From positions 1-27,923 of IMG/VR virus record IMGVR_UViG_3300035698_009791: a stretch of DNA of 27,923 nt; one strand, given 5' to 3'. Shown piece after piece: positions 12,730 to 19,501 of this stretch (its first letter is position 1; the number at the start of each line of letters is the position of its first letter). The notes beneath the pieces were generated by a model. It was not told the origin of the DNA, searched no databases, and was given only the letters and a program-made list of their open reading frames with translations. The translations under genes were made by a program, and so were the position numbers. The stretch is from a virus.

Positions 12730-12954
12730 CTATCTTCTTAAGAATTGAATAATTGTTTCTTTTGATTTAACTCCTGATAATCTTCTTTCTCCTTTTGATA
12801 ATGTTGGTAAAGACATTATTTCAAAATTTTTAATTAATGTTTTATGTTCATTTATATCCATAATGGTAATATCAAATTGTTTTTGTAAATCATCTATTAT
12901 TGGTTTCATTAATCTACATTTAGTATCTTTTTTTGATGTGAAATAGTAAATCAT
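12730..12954 (-). CDS. Thioredoxin-like protein with a single active-site Cys
   Basis: 74 residues with a minimal thioredoxin/glutaredoxin fold: strand MIYYFTSK, active-site region TKCRLMKP (Cys13; the second Cys of CxxC is replaced by Met16), central strand ITIMDI, and the cis-Pro motif SLPTL (Pro50). Phages often carry small thioredoxin-like proteins to support ribonucleotide reductase, or as polymerase clamps in T7. A one-Cys site implies a monothiol mechanism or a structural role. No ribonucleotide reductase is visible nearby. Confidence 0.7.
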   Translation of the reverse strand: MIYYFTSKKDTKCRLMKPIIDDLQKQFDITIMDINEHKTLIKNFEIMSLPTLSKGERRLSGVKSKETIIQFLRR

Positions 12955-12967
12955 AATTTTATTTTAG

Positions 12968-13570
12968 TTAATTAATACTTTCTATATCTTCTTCACCTTT
13001 ATCTAATTGGTCTGATTCCCATTTTAAGAATCTAAATGATTTTAATTTAAATGCATCAAATCCAAATAATGTTTCTTTTCTTATTACAATTCCTTCTTCT
13101 GGTACTTTATTTTTACACATAAAGCAATCCTTATCATTATATTTTTTTTCTAATCCTTTAATAAATAATTCTTCCCAATTTTGCTCTAAAATATTAAACA
13201 TATCTTTTGCTTTACCCTGATAAAATACATATACATATTCTAATTCATATCTATCACAAAATTCTTTTATTTGTTCTGATGATAATTCATTTACTATACC
13301 ATCATAATTTGTAAATGTAATTCTATAAATTTGTAATCTCTTTTCTCCTTCATTACATCCATAATCATATTCTCCCTGAATTGCTTTGCCACTTTTTGTA
13401 TATCCTAAACATTCTCCATATATCGTGTATCCTTTTGGTATAAATTCTTTTATTTCATCTTTTATTTCTCCCCATAAATCACTTCCATAGAAATCTTGTT
13501 TGTATTGTGTTTCATATTCATTCTTTACTACTTTTCTTGATAATTTTTTTAATAATTTTAATATTTTCAT
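12968..13570 (-). CDS. RNA ligase, C-terminal half of a split gene
   Basis: 200 aa carrying the later nucleotidyltransferase motifs of a DraRnl/Rnl2-like RNA ligase: SRKVVKNEYE (11-20, end of motif III), YTIYGECLGYT (48-58, motif IIIa area), EEGIVIRKE (158-166, motif IV) and FKLKSFRFL (174-182, motif V). It lacks the nucleophilic Lys, which is in the ORF at 14388-15137. A GIY-YIG gene lies between and its stop overlaps this ATG by 4 nt. The first ten residues (MKILKLLKKL) look like new coding added to provide a start. The two halves could assemble into one enzyme. Confidence 0.78.
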   Translation of the reverse strand: MKILKLLKKLSRKVVKNEYETQYKQDFYGSDLWGEIKDEIKEFIPKGYTIYGECLGYTKSGKAIQGEYDYGCNEGEKRLQIYRITFTNYDGIVNELSSEQIKEFCDRYELEYVYVFYQGKAKDMFNILEQNWEELFIKGLEKKYNDKDCFMCKNKVPEEGIVIRKETLFGFDAFKLKSFRFLKWESDQLDKGEEDIESIN

Positions 13571-14328
13571 ATATTTTTATATTTTACTTTATGTCCATAA
13601 AATATTTTTAGATTGTTTTTGTTTTTCAATACACTTGTTAAATGAGATGAGTTTTTGCCAAAATATTCATTTGTCGATTTAATCGAATCAAATTCTTTTA
13701 TTAATTTTCCATTTAAATCATATAATAATACTGCTTTTTTTGTTTTACTTCTATCTTTTCTCTTTGGATGGTCTTTCCATTTATTTCCATAATATTTATA
13801 TGACCAACAATACCCATAATTACACCATCTTTTCTTTATTGCTGACCTAATATTTGCCGAATCGAATCCTACTTCTCTTTTTATATCTGCACCACTGTAC
13901 CATTTTTTCATAAAAATACCTTCACCGCTATATTGATATATAATTCTAGATGATGGGTTATCCTTTCCTTTTTTACCTCGTCTAAAATGATTTAATGATT
14001 TTTTCAAATTACCTTCTTTTGTACCTTTAATTCCTATTGTACTTCCAGCTATTTTGCATATATTATATTTTGGTTTTAATTTATCAATATAGTATTGCTC
14101 CCTTTTAATTAACTTATCTATTTTACAAATTTCTATAATTATAAATTTTAATTTTTCTTTACCAACTTTATTATATGCTCGTTGTAATATTATAGAATGG
14201 TGATATTGTTTTTTAAGTCTACTAAAATGTGTTCTCTTTCTCCCATCTAAGTTAATAGCACTTCCAATATAAATATTACCATTTGTTAAATTTTCTATTT
14301 TATATATTCCTGATATTGTATTTTTCAT
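13567..14328 (-). CDS. GIY-YIG homing endonuclease with NUMOD-type DNA-binding repeats
   Basis: 253 aa. N-terminal GIY-YIG nuclease: GIY (7-9), YIG (20-22), catalytic Arg in LDGRKRTHF (28-35) and Glu77 in LIKREQYYID. A linker follows (about 95-125), then two NUMOD1/IENR1-like units, about 130-180 (IIYQYSGEGIFMKKWYSG...) and 195-250 (AVLLYDLNGKLIKEFDS...), which bind target DNA. It sits exactly between the halves of the RNA ligase gene, so it is probably the mobile invader that split it. Its own promoter (14342-14370) lies just upstream with a leader of only a few nt. Confidence 0.9.
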   Translation of the reverse strand: MKNTISGIYKIENLTNGNIYIGSAINLDGRKRTHFSRLKKQYHHSIILQRAYNKVGKEKLKFIIIEICKIDKLIKREQYYIDKLKPKYNICKIAGSTIGIKGTKEGNLKKSLNHFRRGKKGKDNPSSRIIYQYSGEGIFMKKWYSGADIKREVGFDSANIRSAIKKRWCNYGYCWSYKYYGNKWKDHPKRKDRSKTKKAVLLYDLNGKLIKEFDSIKSTNEYFGKNSSHLTSVLKNKNNLKIFYGHKVKYKNI

Positions 14329-14341
14329 ATAATTATTAATA

Positions 14342-14370
14342 CTTATATACTATATAAAAAATAAAGTCAA
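14342..14370 (-). promoter_or_regulatory. Sigma70 promoter of the homing endonuclease
   Basis: TTGACT (14365-14370), 17 bp, TATAAG (14342-14347), pointing left, in the 59-bp gap between the RNA ligase N-half and the GIY-YIG gene. Start codon 13 nt past the -10 box. It allows the endonuclease and ligase C-half to be expressed separately from the N-half. Confidence 0.75.
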
Positions 14371-14387
14371 GTAGTTAAAAACTAATA

Positions 14388-15137
14388 TTACAAATCACTA
14401 TTTTTTATAACTTTTCGACTGCCATATACATAATCATATTCTTTATCATTAATTTTTACTCTAATTAATTTTAGAAATTTTTCTAATATATTAAGTTTTC
14501 TTTTTACTAATAAATTTGCTACCCACCAACTCGTTCCATGAGTTTTATATGTTATTGTAATATTATCTTCTGGTTTTATTTTATGTGCATTTTTTCTTAA
14601 ATTTTCTGTTTCAATATGAAATCTAACTTGTCCATCAACTAATCTTGATATTCTAGCTTTTTTACCTTGCTTTCCTTGTCCTTCTTGATTTCTGGTTTTT
14701 ACAATATACTTTTTTACCATTAAATAATCTCCAATAGTATCAAATTCTTTATTAGTATAATCACTTAAATCATATTGATTTCCTAAAAAATCTTCTAATT
14801 CTTTTATTGGTATAATATATCCCATTGATTTCTCTCCTCTTAATTTCATTGCTTTTACTCTACAATTATCTTCAAAAAATCCAATCTTTTCTTTATCTTG
14901 ATTTAATTCTTTATGTCTAAATGAATTTGTAAATGATAAAAATTCTTTATTTATTTGACACTCTAATGGGAAAAAACAATATATATCACCATCTTTTGCT
15001 TCAAGTCCTGTAATTACATTCTGAAAATCAATACTAACAATTTGTAATCTATCAGCATTTTCGTGTTTTCGTAATCCTTTTAATTTTACTATTTTTGCCA
15101 AATAATTTACATTGGCATTTTTAGATGTACATATCAT
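14388..15137 (-). CDS. RNA ligase, N-terminal half of a split gene
   Basis: 249 aa. Residues about 10-60 (AKIVKLKGLRKHENADRLQIVSI... and TGLEAKDGDIYCFFPLECQ) form an OB-fold/tRNA-binding-like domain seen at the start of DraRnl-type ligases. The ligase domain begins near 170, with the nucleophile motif I YKTHGTSWW (Lys198) and motif III YDYVYGSRKVIKN (234-246), then stops after SDL. Motifs IIIa, IV and V are in 12968-13570. RNA ligases of this kind seal nicked or broken RNA, for example tRNAs cleaved by host defence. The family is assigned from motifs; the substrate is inferred. Confidence 0.78.
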   Translation of the reverse strand: MICTSKNANVNYLAKIVKLKGLRKHENADRLQIVSIDFQNVITGLEAKDGDIYCFFPLECQINKEFLSFTNSFRHKELNQDKEKIGFFEDNCRVKAMKLRGEKSMGYIIPIKELEDFLGNQYDLSDYTNKEFDTIGDYLMVKKYIVKTRNQEGQGKQGKKARISRLVDGQVRFHIETENLRKNAHKIKPEDNITITYKTHGTSWWVANLLVKRKLNILEKFLKLIRVKINDKEYDYVYGSRKVIKNSDL

Positions 15138-15146
15138 ATTTTTATT

Positions 15147-15326
15147 TTAGTTAAATAGATTATCTTGACATTTTTGACATATTCCAGATATTTTAAATTC
15201 TTTAATACTTAAATCATCTTTAAATTCATCAATATTAATATTATTATTACATATTGGACATTTATTATTTTCTACTCTTTTTACTTCTTTACTAAATCCT
15301 GCTTTTTTTAATATTTCTTTATTCAT
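15147..15326 (-). CDS. Small zinc-finger protein, 59 aa
   Basis: Start chosen at MNKEILKKAGF (15326), just after the upstream stop; an ATG five codons earlier is possible. Contains KCPICNNNINIDEFKDDLSIKEFKISGICQKCQDNLFN: two CxxC pairs separated by the EFKDxLSIKEFxISG segment, a layout I remember from many small phage proteins. Likely a treble-clef or ribbon zinc fold; function unknown. Confidence 0.65.
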   Translation of the reverse strand: MNKEILKKAGFSKEVKRVENNKCPICNNNINIDEFKDDLSIKEFKISGICQKCQDNLFN

Positions 15327-15327
15327 A

Positions 15328-15510
15328 TTATTTTTTATCATATATCATATTTTTTATACTCTCACCAAATTCATCTATACATATATCTCTTGTTTCTATA
15401 AAAAACATATTGATTACTTTTTTTATATTTGGATTATCTTTTTTATATTCATCTTCTAATCTATTATTATAATAATTAATTAAATTATTTTTTTTTCTTT
15501 GGTTAATCAT
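15328..15510 (-). CDS. Hypothetical protein, 60 aa
   Basis: Start at MINQRKKNNLINYYNNRLEDEYKK (15510), 1 nt after the upstream stop; an earlier ATG at 15522 would overlap that gene. Charged helical protein ending IDEFGESIKNMIYDKK*. No family recognised. Confidence 0.55.
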   Translation of the reverse strand: MINQRKKNNLINYYNNRLEDEYKKDNPNIKKVINMFFIETRDICIDEFGESIKNMIYDKK

Positions 15511-15511
15511 A

Positions 15512-16108
15512 TTATTCTTCAATTAATTTTAAACAATCTTTTATAATTGATTTTGCTCTTTTTAAATATTCATTACCATTCATCATATCATATTCCCCGT
15601 CTTTCATCATTTTTGTTCTTCCTAAATCTATTATATTAAGGCAATTATTTAATTTATTTTCTAAACTTTTAAATTTCCATTTTTCACTTTTATCAATTTG
15701 TTCTTCTAAATGTTTTAAATTGTCATTTAATTCACAATTATCTTTTGCTAAATCTAAAAAGGTTTCTAAATAAATAACTGCTTTTGTATCAAAGTATTTT
15801 TCTCCCCCTAATTTATATACCAATACTGGTATTCTATTTGAGTCTCCTACTTCTAATTTTTTTGTTTGTTCCCACCAATCTCTTATATGAGGAGTTTTAT
15901 GATTTTTACACTCAATACCTAATCCTCTTTTTTCTTTAGTTTCTCTTTCATAGATTATTACTGAATTAACAATGTCTGCCTTTTCTCTTGTTCCTGAACC
16001 ACTGCCAGGGGATTTAATTGCTATTCCTAATCCTCTTTCCATCATTCTATCTGATACCCAATTTTCAAGTGCATTCCCTTTCGCTTTTCTACTTTTTATT
16101 GTTGACAT
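15512..16108 (-). CDS. Holliday-junction-resolvase-like PD-(D/E)XK nuclease
   Basis: 198 aa. The N-terminal 115 residues show KGNALENWVSDRM (Glu15), GSGSGTREKADIV (Asp45), GIECKNHK (Glu66, Lys68) and DWWEQTKKL, then PVLVYK. This E...D...ExK layout is that of Hjc-like/VRR-type resolvases. The C-terminal 80 residues are helical (EEQIDKSEKWKFKSLENKLNNC) and specific to this protein. It probably resolves branched DNA before packaging. It overlaps the phosphoesterase by 20 nt. Confidence 0.75.
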   Translation of the reverse strand: MSTIKSRKAKGNALENWVSDRMMERGLGIAIKSPGSGSGTREKADIVNSVIIYERETKEKRGLGIECKNHKTPHIRDWWEQTKKLEVGDSNRIPVLVYKLGGEKYFDTKAVIYLETFLDLAKDNCELNDNLKHLEEQIDKSEKWKFKSLENKLNNCLNIIDLGRTKMMKDGEYDMMNGNEYLKRAKSIIKDCLKLIEE

Positions 16109-16613
16109 ACTTTTCTATTATAGTTCTTAGGAGTAATGGTTGATAATTTGTATTTTCCATTGCTATTAATACTTGTTTATCATTCATTGTGGGCTCATAC
16201 TCTTTTTTTCTTAAAGCATTATGACAGTGCCCATGAATATTTATATCATAACCAATATCTTCATGTGGTATATGACTAAATAATATATTTTGCCCAAAGT
16301 ATTTATCTGTAAAAGTATAACATACAAAATCCCATCCATTTTCTAAATACCAATTATTACTTTTATGGTCATGATTTCCTCTAACTAATATTTTTTTACA
16401 TTTTAATAATCCACTCAAATGATAATGAACTTCTTTATCTCTCCCTATACAAATATCCCCTAGGTGAATTAATATATCATCATCTTTTATTTGTTCTAAT
16501 CCCATCCATAATCTCTCATTAAAGTCTTTTGGTCTATCACAATATTCAATCATCTTATCATGGAAGAAATGAGTATCACTTGTAATCCATATTCTATTTT
16601 TTTGATTCTCCAT
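16089..16613 (-). CDS. Calcineurin-like metallophosphoesterase
   Basis: 174 aa with the complete metal-binding series: SDTHFFH (Asp13, His15), HLGDI (Asp53), RGNHDH (Asn80, His81), FSHIP (His114) and HGHCH (128-131). It belongs to the compact YfcE/phage-type phosphoesterases, which hydrolyse phosphodiesters or phosphomonoesters, sometimes 2',3'-cyclic phosphates. Next to an RNA ligase it could clean RNA ends before sealing, though that is inference. Start 1 nt after the Fic gene's end. Confidence 0.88.
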   Translation of the reverse strand: MENQKNRIWITSDTHFFHDKMIEYCDRPKDFNERLWMGLEQIKDDDILIHLGDICIGRDKEVHYHLSGLLKCKKILVRGNHDHKSNNWYLENGWDFVCYTFTDKYFGQNILFSHIPHEDIGYDINIHGHCHNALRKKEYEPTMNDKQVLIAMENTNYQPLLLRTIIEKYVNNKK

Positions 16614-17138
16614 TTATTTAAACCACTGATAGTACAAAAATTGCTCCTCACCTTCATGAATTATATGTATTGGTAAATTTAATAATAATCTATGTATATT
16701 CATTAAAATTCTTCCTACTCTCCCATTACCATCTTCAAATGGGTGTAATCCTTCAAATCCAATATGCCAATCTTTTACATTTTGTTCTTTTTGTTTTTTT
16801 GATAATTTATTGACTTCATTTATATTAATAGTTTTTAACCATCCTTTCATTACTTCTTTTGAAAAATCATCGCTTATAAATCTTTTGACTTCACCACCAA
16901 TATAAACATCACATTGCTTAAATTTACCTGCTATATCTGGTCTTAGTCTTTTTTGTAAATGTTTATGAATGTTTAAAATATAATTAATTGAAATTCCTCT
17001 CCCATTAATAAAACCATTTTTAAATTTCATAGCATATACCCATGCTTTTTCTGCATCTTGTAATGCTTCACTGCTATATTCTTTTTCAATATAATTGGAT
17101 TCTTTTAAAAATTCAATTAAGTCTTTTCTATAATCCAT
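16614..17138 (-). CDS. Fic-domain protein
   Basis: 174 aa. The Fic signature is intact, HPFEDGNGRVGR (His132 catalytic, Asp136 metal-binding, Arg140 phosphate-binding), preceded by WHIGFEGL. The N-terminus has the usual Fic helices (DAEKAWVYAM, ILNIHKHLQKRL) and the IAGKFK...VYIGG flap region. Fic enzymes transfer AMP (or a phosphate, in Doc) from nucleotides to hydroxyl groups on target proteins. I do not see the inhibitory (S/T)xxxE(G/N) helix, so it may be constitutively active or controlled by a partner. It could modify host proteins. Its ATG overlaps the stop of the upstream membrane protein. Confidence 0.9.
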   Translation of the reverse strand: MDYRKDLIEFLKESNYIEKEYSSEALQDAEKAWVYAMKFKNGFINGRGISINYILNIHKHLQKRLRPDIAGKFKQCDVYIGGEVKRFISDDFSKEVMKGWLKTININEVNKLSKKQKEQNVKDWHIGFEGLHPFEDGNGRVGRILMNIHRLLLNLPIHIIHEGEEQFLYYQWFK

Positions 17139-17520
17139 TTAATTCTAATTTTAATTTATTTTTTTGAATACCAAACTTATTTAATTGTTTTGTAATTTTA
17201 TCTATATTTTCTGAACTTTTTAACATACCATAATCATCATGATTATATACATTAATTAATGAATTTGTTAATTCAGTTGTAATTTCAGATGCTTTGATAA
17301 ATGCTTTATCATCAATATCCATTATTTGTTTTTGAATTGAAATTTGTTTTTTTAGTTTATTAATTTCATCTTGATTAATTGGGATTTCTTTTATTACTTC
17401 TTTAGTAATTGTTTCATATTCACATACTGGGCATGTTTTTTCTGTTGGTGTAATTATACCAATTACAATGAATATAAATAATATGATTAAAATCCATTGC
17501 CAAATTTTTAATTTTTTCAT
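17128..17520 (-). CDS. N-terminally anchored membrane protein, 130 aa
   Basis: One transmembrane helix (residues 6-24), then a short CPVC pair (about 30-33), and a charged coiled-coil-like region (KEIPINQDEINKLKKQISIQKQ), with the rest soluble and probably outside the cytoplasm. It overlaps the Fic start by 11 nt. It could be a spanin-like or Fic-associated factor; no family recognised. Confidence 0.65.
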   Translation of the reverse strand: MKKLKIWQWILIILFIFIVIGIITPTEKTCPVCEYETITKEVIKEIPINQDEINKLKKQISIQKQIMDIDDKAFIKASEITTELTNSLINVYNHDDYGMLKSSENIDKITKQLNKFGIQKNKLKLELNGL

Positions 17521-17527
17521 AATTTTT

Positions 17528-17971
17528 TTACTTATTTTCTTTATATATTAATAAATATTTTTCATCAAAGTTACCATTGTTATATAATTTGCAACATTTA
17601 TGACAAGCTACTCTTCGTCTTCTATGTATTTTGATTTCCATTTTACAATTAGGACATATTCCAATATATTTATATGGTATAATTGCTTCATAATTTAATC
17701 TACTGGGATTGCATCCTATCTCTTTACATTTTAATTTCCATTTTCTATCATGCCCACTTTTAGTTAAAGAATGTGCTATTTCATGTAATATTGTATTTCT
17801 AATTAATGGTTCGGAATTATTTTTAATATATGGAATTGATAATTCAATTATTTCTTTGGTATAATTACATATTCCAGTCATTGATTTCCTATTATTAAAT
17901 CCTAATTTATAATTACAATTATAAATTTTTGCTAATTCTTTATAAAGTTTTATTACATCTTTTTTATACAT
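17528..17971 (-). CDS. SprT-like zinc metallopeptidase
   Basis: 147 aa. HEIAHS (63-68) is the HExxH zinc site, followed by SGHDRKWKLKCKEIGCNP (third ligand His74), typical of SprT/Spartan-like families. A C-terminal zinc ribbon has CPNC (106-109) and CHKC (123-126). SprT-like proteins degrade DNA-crosslinked or DNA-bound proteins; phage copies are common, with unknown targets. Length is usual for the bacterial/phage group. Confidence 0.88.
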   Translation of the reverse strand: MYKKDVIKLYKELAKIYNCNYKLGFNNRKSMTGICNYTKEIIELSIPYIKNNSEPLIRNTILHEIAHSLTKSGHDRKWKLKCKEIGCNPSRLNYEAIIPYKYIGICPNCKMEIKIHRRRRVACHKCCKLYNNGNFDEKYLLIYKENK

Positions 17972-17980
17972 GAAATTATT

Positions 17981-18097
17981 TTATAATAAATAATCTTCTA
18001 ATTGTCTTTCTGCTTCATCTTCAGTCATTCCTAAATCCATCATAGCTGATATTGCTTGTTCTTCAAATTCTTCATCTAATATATTTTCATCATTCAT
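17981..18097 (-). CDS. Acidic microprotein, 38 aa
   Basis: MNDENILDEEFEEQAISAMMDLGMTEDEAERQLEDYLL*: the MMDLGMTEDEAERQL segment resembles a UBA-like helix-turn (MxxLGMxxxEAxxxL). Very acidic, possibly a protein-interaction module. It ends 9 nt before the SprT-like start. Confidence 0.5.
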   Translation of the reverse strand: MNDENILDEEFEEQAISAMMDLGMTEDEAERQLEDYLL

Positions 18098-18102
18098 ATA
18101 TT

Positions 18103-18288
18103 TTATTTAAAATATTCTTCTTTATACTTACTATAATTTTTCATTATATCTTGCACTTCATCTCTAGTTAATTCTACATTATAGCATTCATCTGCTAAAT
18201 TAATTACCATTTTAATATCAAACATATTTGTTTGTCCATCTTCTCTAACTGATTCATATGTTAAAAATTTTTCTTTTGAAATTGTCAT
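18103..18288 (-). CDS. Hypothetical protein, 61 aa (DUF5049-like)
   Basis: MTISKEKFLTYESVREDGQTNMFDIKMVINLADE...LTRDEVQDIMKNYSKYKEEYFK. The VRxxGxTNMFD...V pattern with a C-terminal IMxxYxxYKExY matches a small protein family frequent in phages (as remembered, DUF5049-like); function unknown. Soluble and helical. Confidence 0.65.
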   Translation of the reverse strand: MTISKEKFLTYESVREDGQTNMFDIKMVINLADECYNVELTRDEVQDIMKNYSKYKEEYFK

Positions 18289-18297
18289 AATTTTAAT

Positions 18298-18456
18298 TTA
18301 TAGATAGTTTAAATTTTTGATAAATTGGTCTTTATTATAATTTTTAAAATTTTCAAAATATCTAAAATCACCTTTACTCTTATCATTAAATATTCTATGT
18401 ATTTTAAAATAAAATCCAACACCGTCTACCGTAGGATTAATTGATAATATTTTTAT
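18298..18456 (-). CDS. Hypothetical protein, 52 aa, AUA start proposed
   Basis: An open frame with convincing protein character (KILSINPTVDGVGFYFKI..., ending KNLNYL*) but no ATG, GTG or TTG at its start. The first sense position after the in-frame TAA that gives a natural N-terminus is ATA at 18454-18456. Just upstream stands GGGGAGGA, almost the only strong Shine-Dalgarno-like sequence in the window, inside the end of the upstream gene. A strong SD would compensate for a weak start codon. Alternatively the frame is a remnant. Confidence 0.45.
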   Translation of the reverse strand: MKILSINPTVDGVGFYFKIHRIFNDKSKGDFRYFENFKNYNKDQFIKNLNYL

Positions 18457-18631
18457 ATTTCCTCCCCTTTAAATCACCCTTTATTTTTTTAATTAATTGT
18501 TCATTTTTAATATTATTTATTTTTCTTTTTTTTCTAGATTCTTTAGACTTATTTCTTTCAAACTTTAAATGGGTTTCTATTTGTTCATCTGTATAATTTT
18601 GCGTTTTCCAATTTTCTTGTCTTTTACTCAT
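18437..18631 (-). CDS. Small basic protein, 64 aa
   Basis: MSKRQENWKTQNYTDEQIETHLKFERNKSKESRKKRKINNIKNEQLIKKIKGDLKGRKYKNIIN*. The W...NYTDEQIETHLKFERxKSKESRKKR layout recalls small basic proteins found near HNH or recombination genes in phages. Likely nucleic-acid binding. Follows the DUF3560 gene by 9 nt. Confidence 0.6.
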   Translation of the reverse strand: MSKRQENWKTQNYTDEQIETHLKFERNKSKESRKKRKINNIKNEQLIKKIKGDLKGRKYKNIIN

Positions 18632-18640
18632 AAATTTAAT

Positions 18641-19342
18641 TTATTTTAATAAATTAATTACTCTTTTTGTTGCATATCTTCCATTATTGTTTAACATTCT
18701 CTGCCAAGCCTTATTATATGGAGACCAACGAAATCCGTTTGATTTTAATATAGTTCTCACTTCTTCTTCTGGTTTACCATCAAATATAAATCTTATTCTA
18801 TTATCTTCTTTATTTTCCGTAAGAACAAACCCATCTACTTTTATATCTTCTCGCTCTTCCATATTATATTGTTTTGATAATCGTTTTATTCTTAATTTAA
18901 TAGTCCTAATATTAGCATTGTTGTTTGATAGTTGATAAGTTTCAAATGGCTTTTCAGTTTTCAAAGCTCTGGCTTCTGCATTTTGCTCTTTCATATCTTT
19001 CTGCGAATCTTCACGCTGTGCTAATTTTATTTTTAATTTAGCTATTGCTTCTGGGTCATCTGAACTAATACCACCTTTACCAATGTTTTCTGCCTTGCTT
19101 TCATAATAGTCTGCTTTATTTCTTTCTTCAACTGATTTGTCAATTTTACCTGTTGCCCTACTTCTATAAGCTCTATCCCTTTTTTCAGAGTGATGACCGA
19201 CTAGAATTGGTTGACCAAATGGAATAGCATTTAAACTTTCCCAACCCTCTTTTGATAATCTATTGGCTCTGGCTTTGCAAACGTCTGATATTGCTTCATA
19301 TCGTTCTTTTTTTGCTTCTTGTTTTTGTTTATAATTATTCAT
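18641..19342 (-). CDS. DUF3560-family protein
   Basis: 233 aa. The N-terminal half has ANRLSKEGWESL, IPFGQPILVGHHSEKRDRAYRSRA (41-64), the hallmark of DUF3560 proteins, then long helices rich in Ala/Glu/Lys. The C-terminal part GFRWSPYNKAWQRMLNNNGRYA (about 203-224) is a GF.WSP...AWQR...GR module common in plasmid and phage proteins next to methylase or antirestriction domains. Biochemical role unknown. First gene downstream of the 19.4-kb promoter, with a leader of roughly 45 nt. Confidence 0.78.
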   Translation of the reverse strand: MNNYKQKQEAKKERYEAISDVCKARANRLSKEGWESLNAIPFGQPILVGHHSEKRDRAYRSRATGKIDKSVEERNKADYYESKAENIGKGGISSDDPEAIAKLKIKLAQREDSQKDMKEQNAEARALKTEKPFETYQLSNNNANIRTIKLRIKRLSKQYNMEEREDIKVDGFVLTENKEDNRIRFIFDGKPEEEVRTILKSNGFRWSPYNKAWQRMLNNNGRYATKRVINLLK

Positions 19343-19395
19343 AAATTTTGATTTAATTAATTAATATTATATAGTGTTTATTAACTTATATATAT

Positions 19396-19424
19396 ATTAT
19401 ATAGTATTAATTAAAATAAATCAA
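19396..19424 (-). promoter_or_regulatory. Sigma70 promoter of the DUF3560 operon
   Basis: TTGATT (19419-19424), 17 bp, TATAAT (19396-19401), pointing left in the 159-bp gap downstream of the polymerase gene. Expected start near 19389. Confidence 0.8.
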
Positions 19425-19448
19425 GTGTTTTATGGCTATTTAATTTCG

Positions 19449-19461
19449 TTTAATATTAGTG
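19449..19461. promoter_or_regulatory. Shared upstream element, copy 2
   Basis: TTTAATATTAGTG, identical to 11262-11274 and at nearly the same distance (about 25 bp) upstream of a -35 box. The flanks also match (TTAATTT..TTTAATATTAGTG.TTTT). Confidence 0.45.
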
Positions 19462-19483
19462 GTTTTTTAAGGTTCTCAAAAAG

Positions 19484-19492
19484 TTATCCACA
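19484..19492 (+). promoter_or_regulatory. Perfect DnaA box (TTATCCACA)
   Basis: TTATCCACA matches the strongest bacterial DnaA-box consensus and lies in an AT-rich intergenic gap. Only one perfect box is present here, so an origin is possible but not shown; it could also recruit host DnaA to the nearby promoter. Confidence 0.5.
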
Positions 19493-19501
19493 CTTTTTTA
19501 T

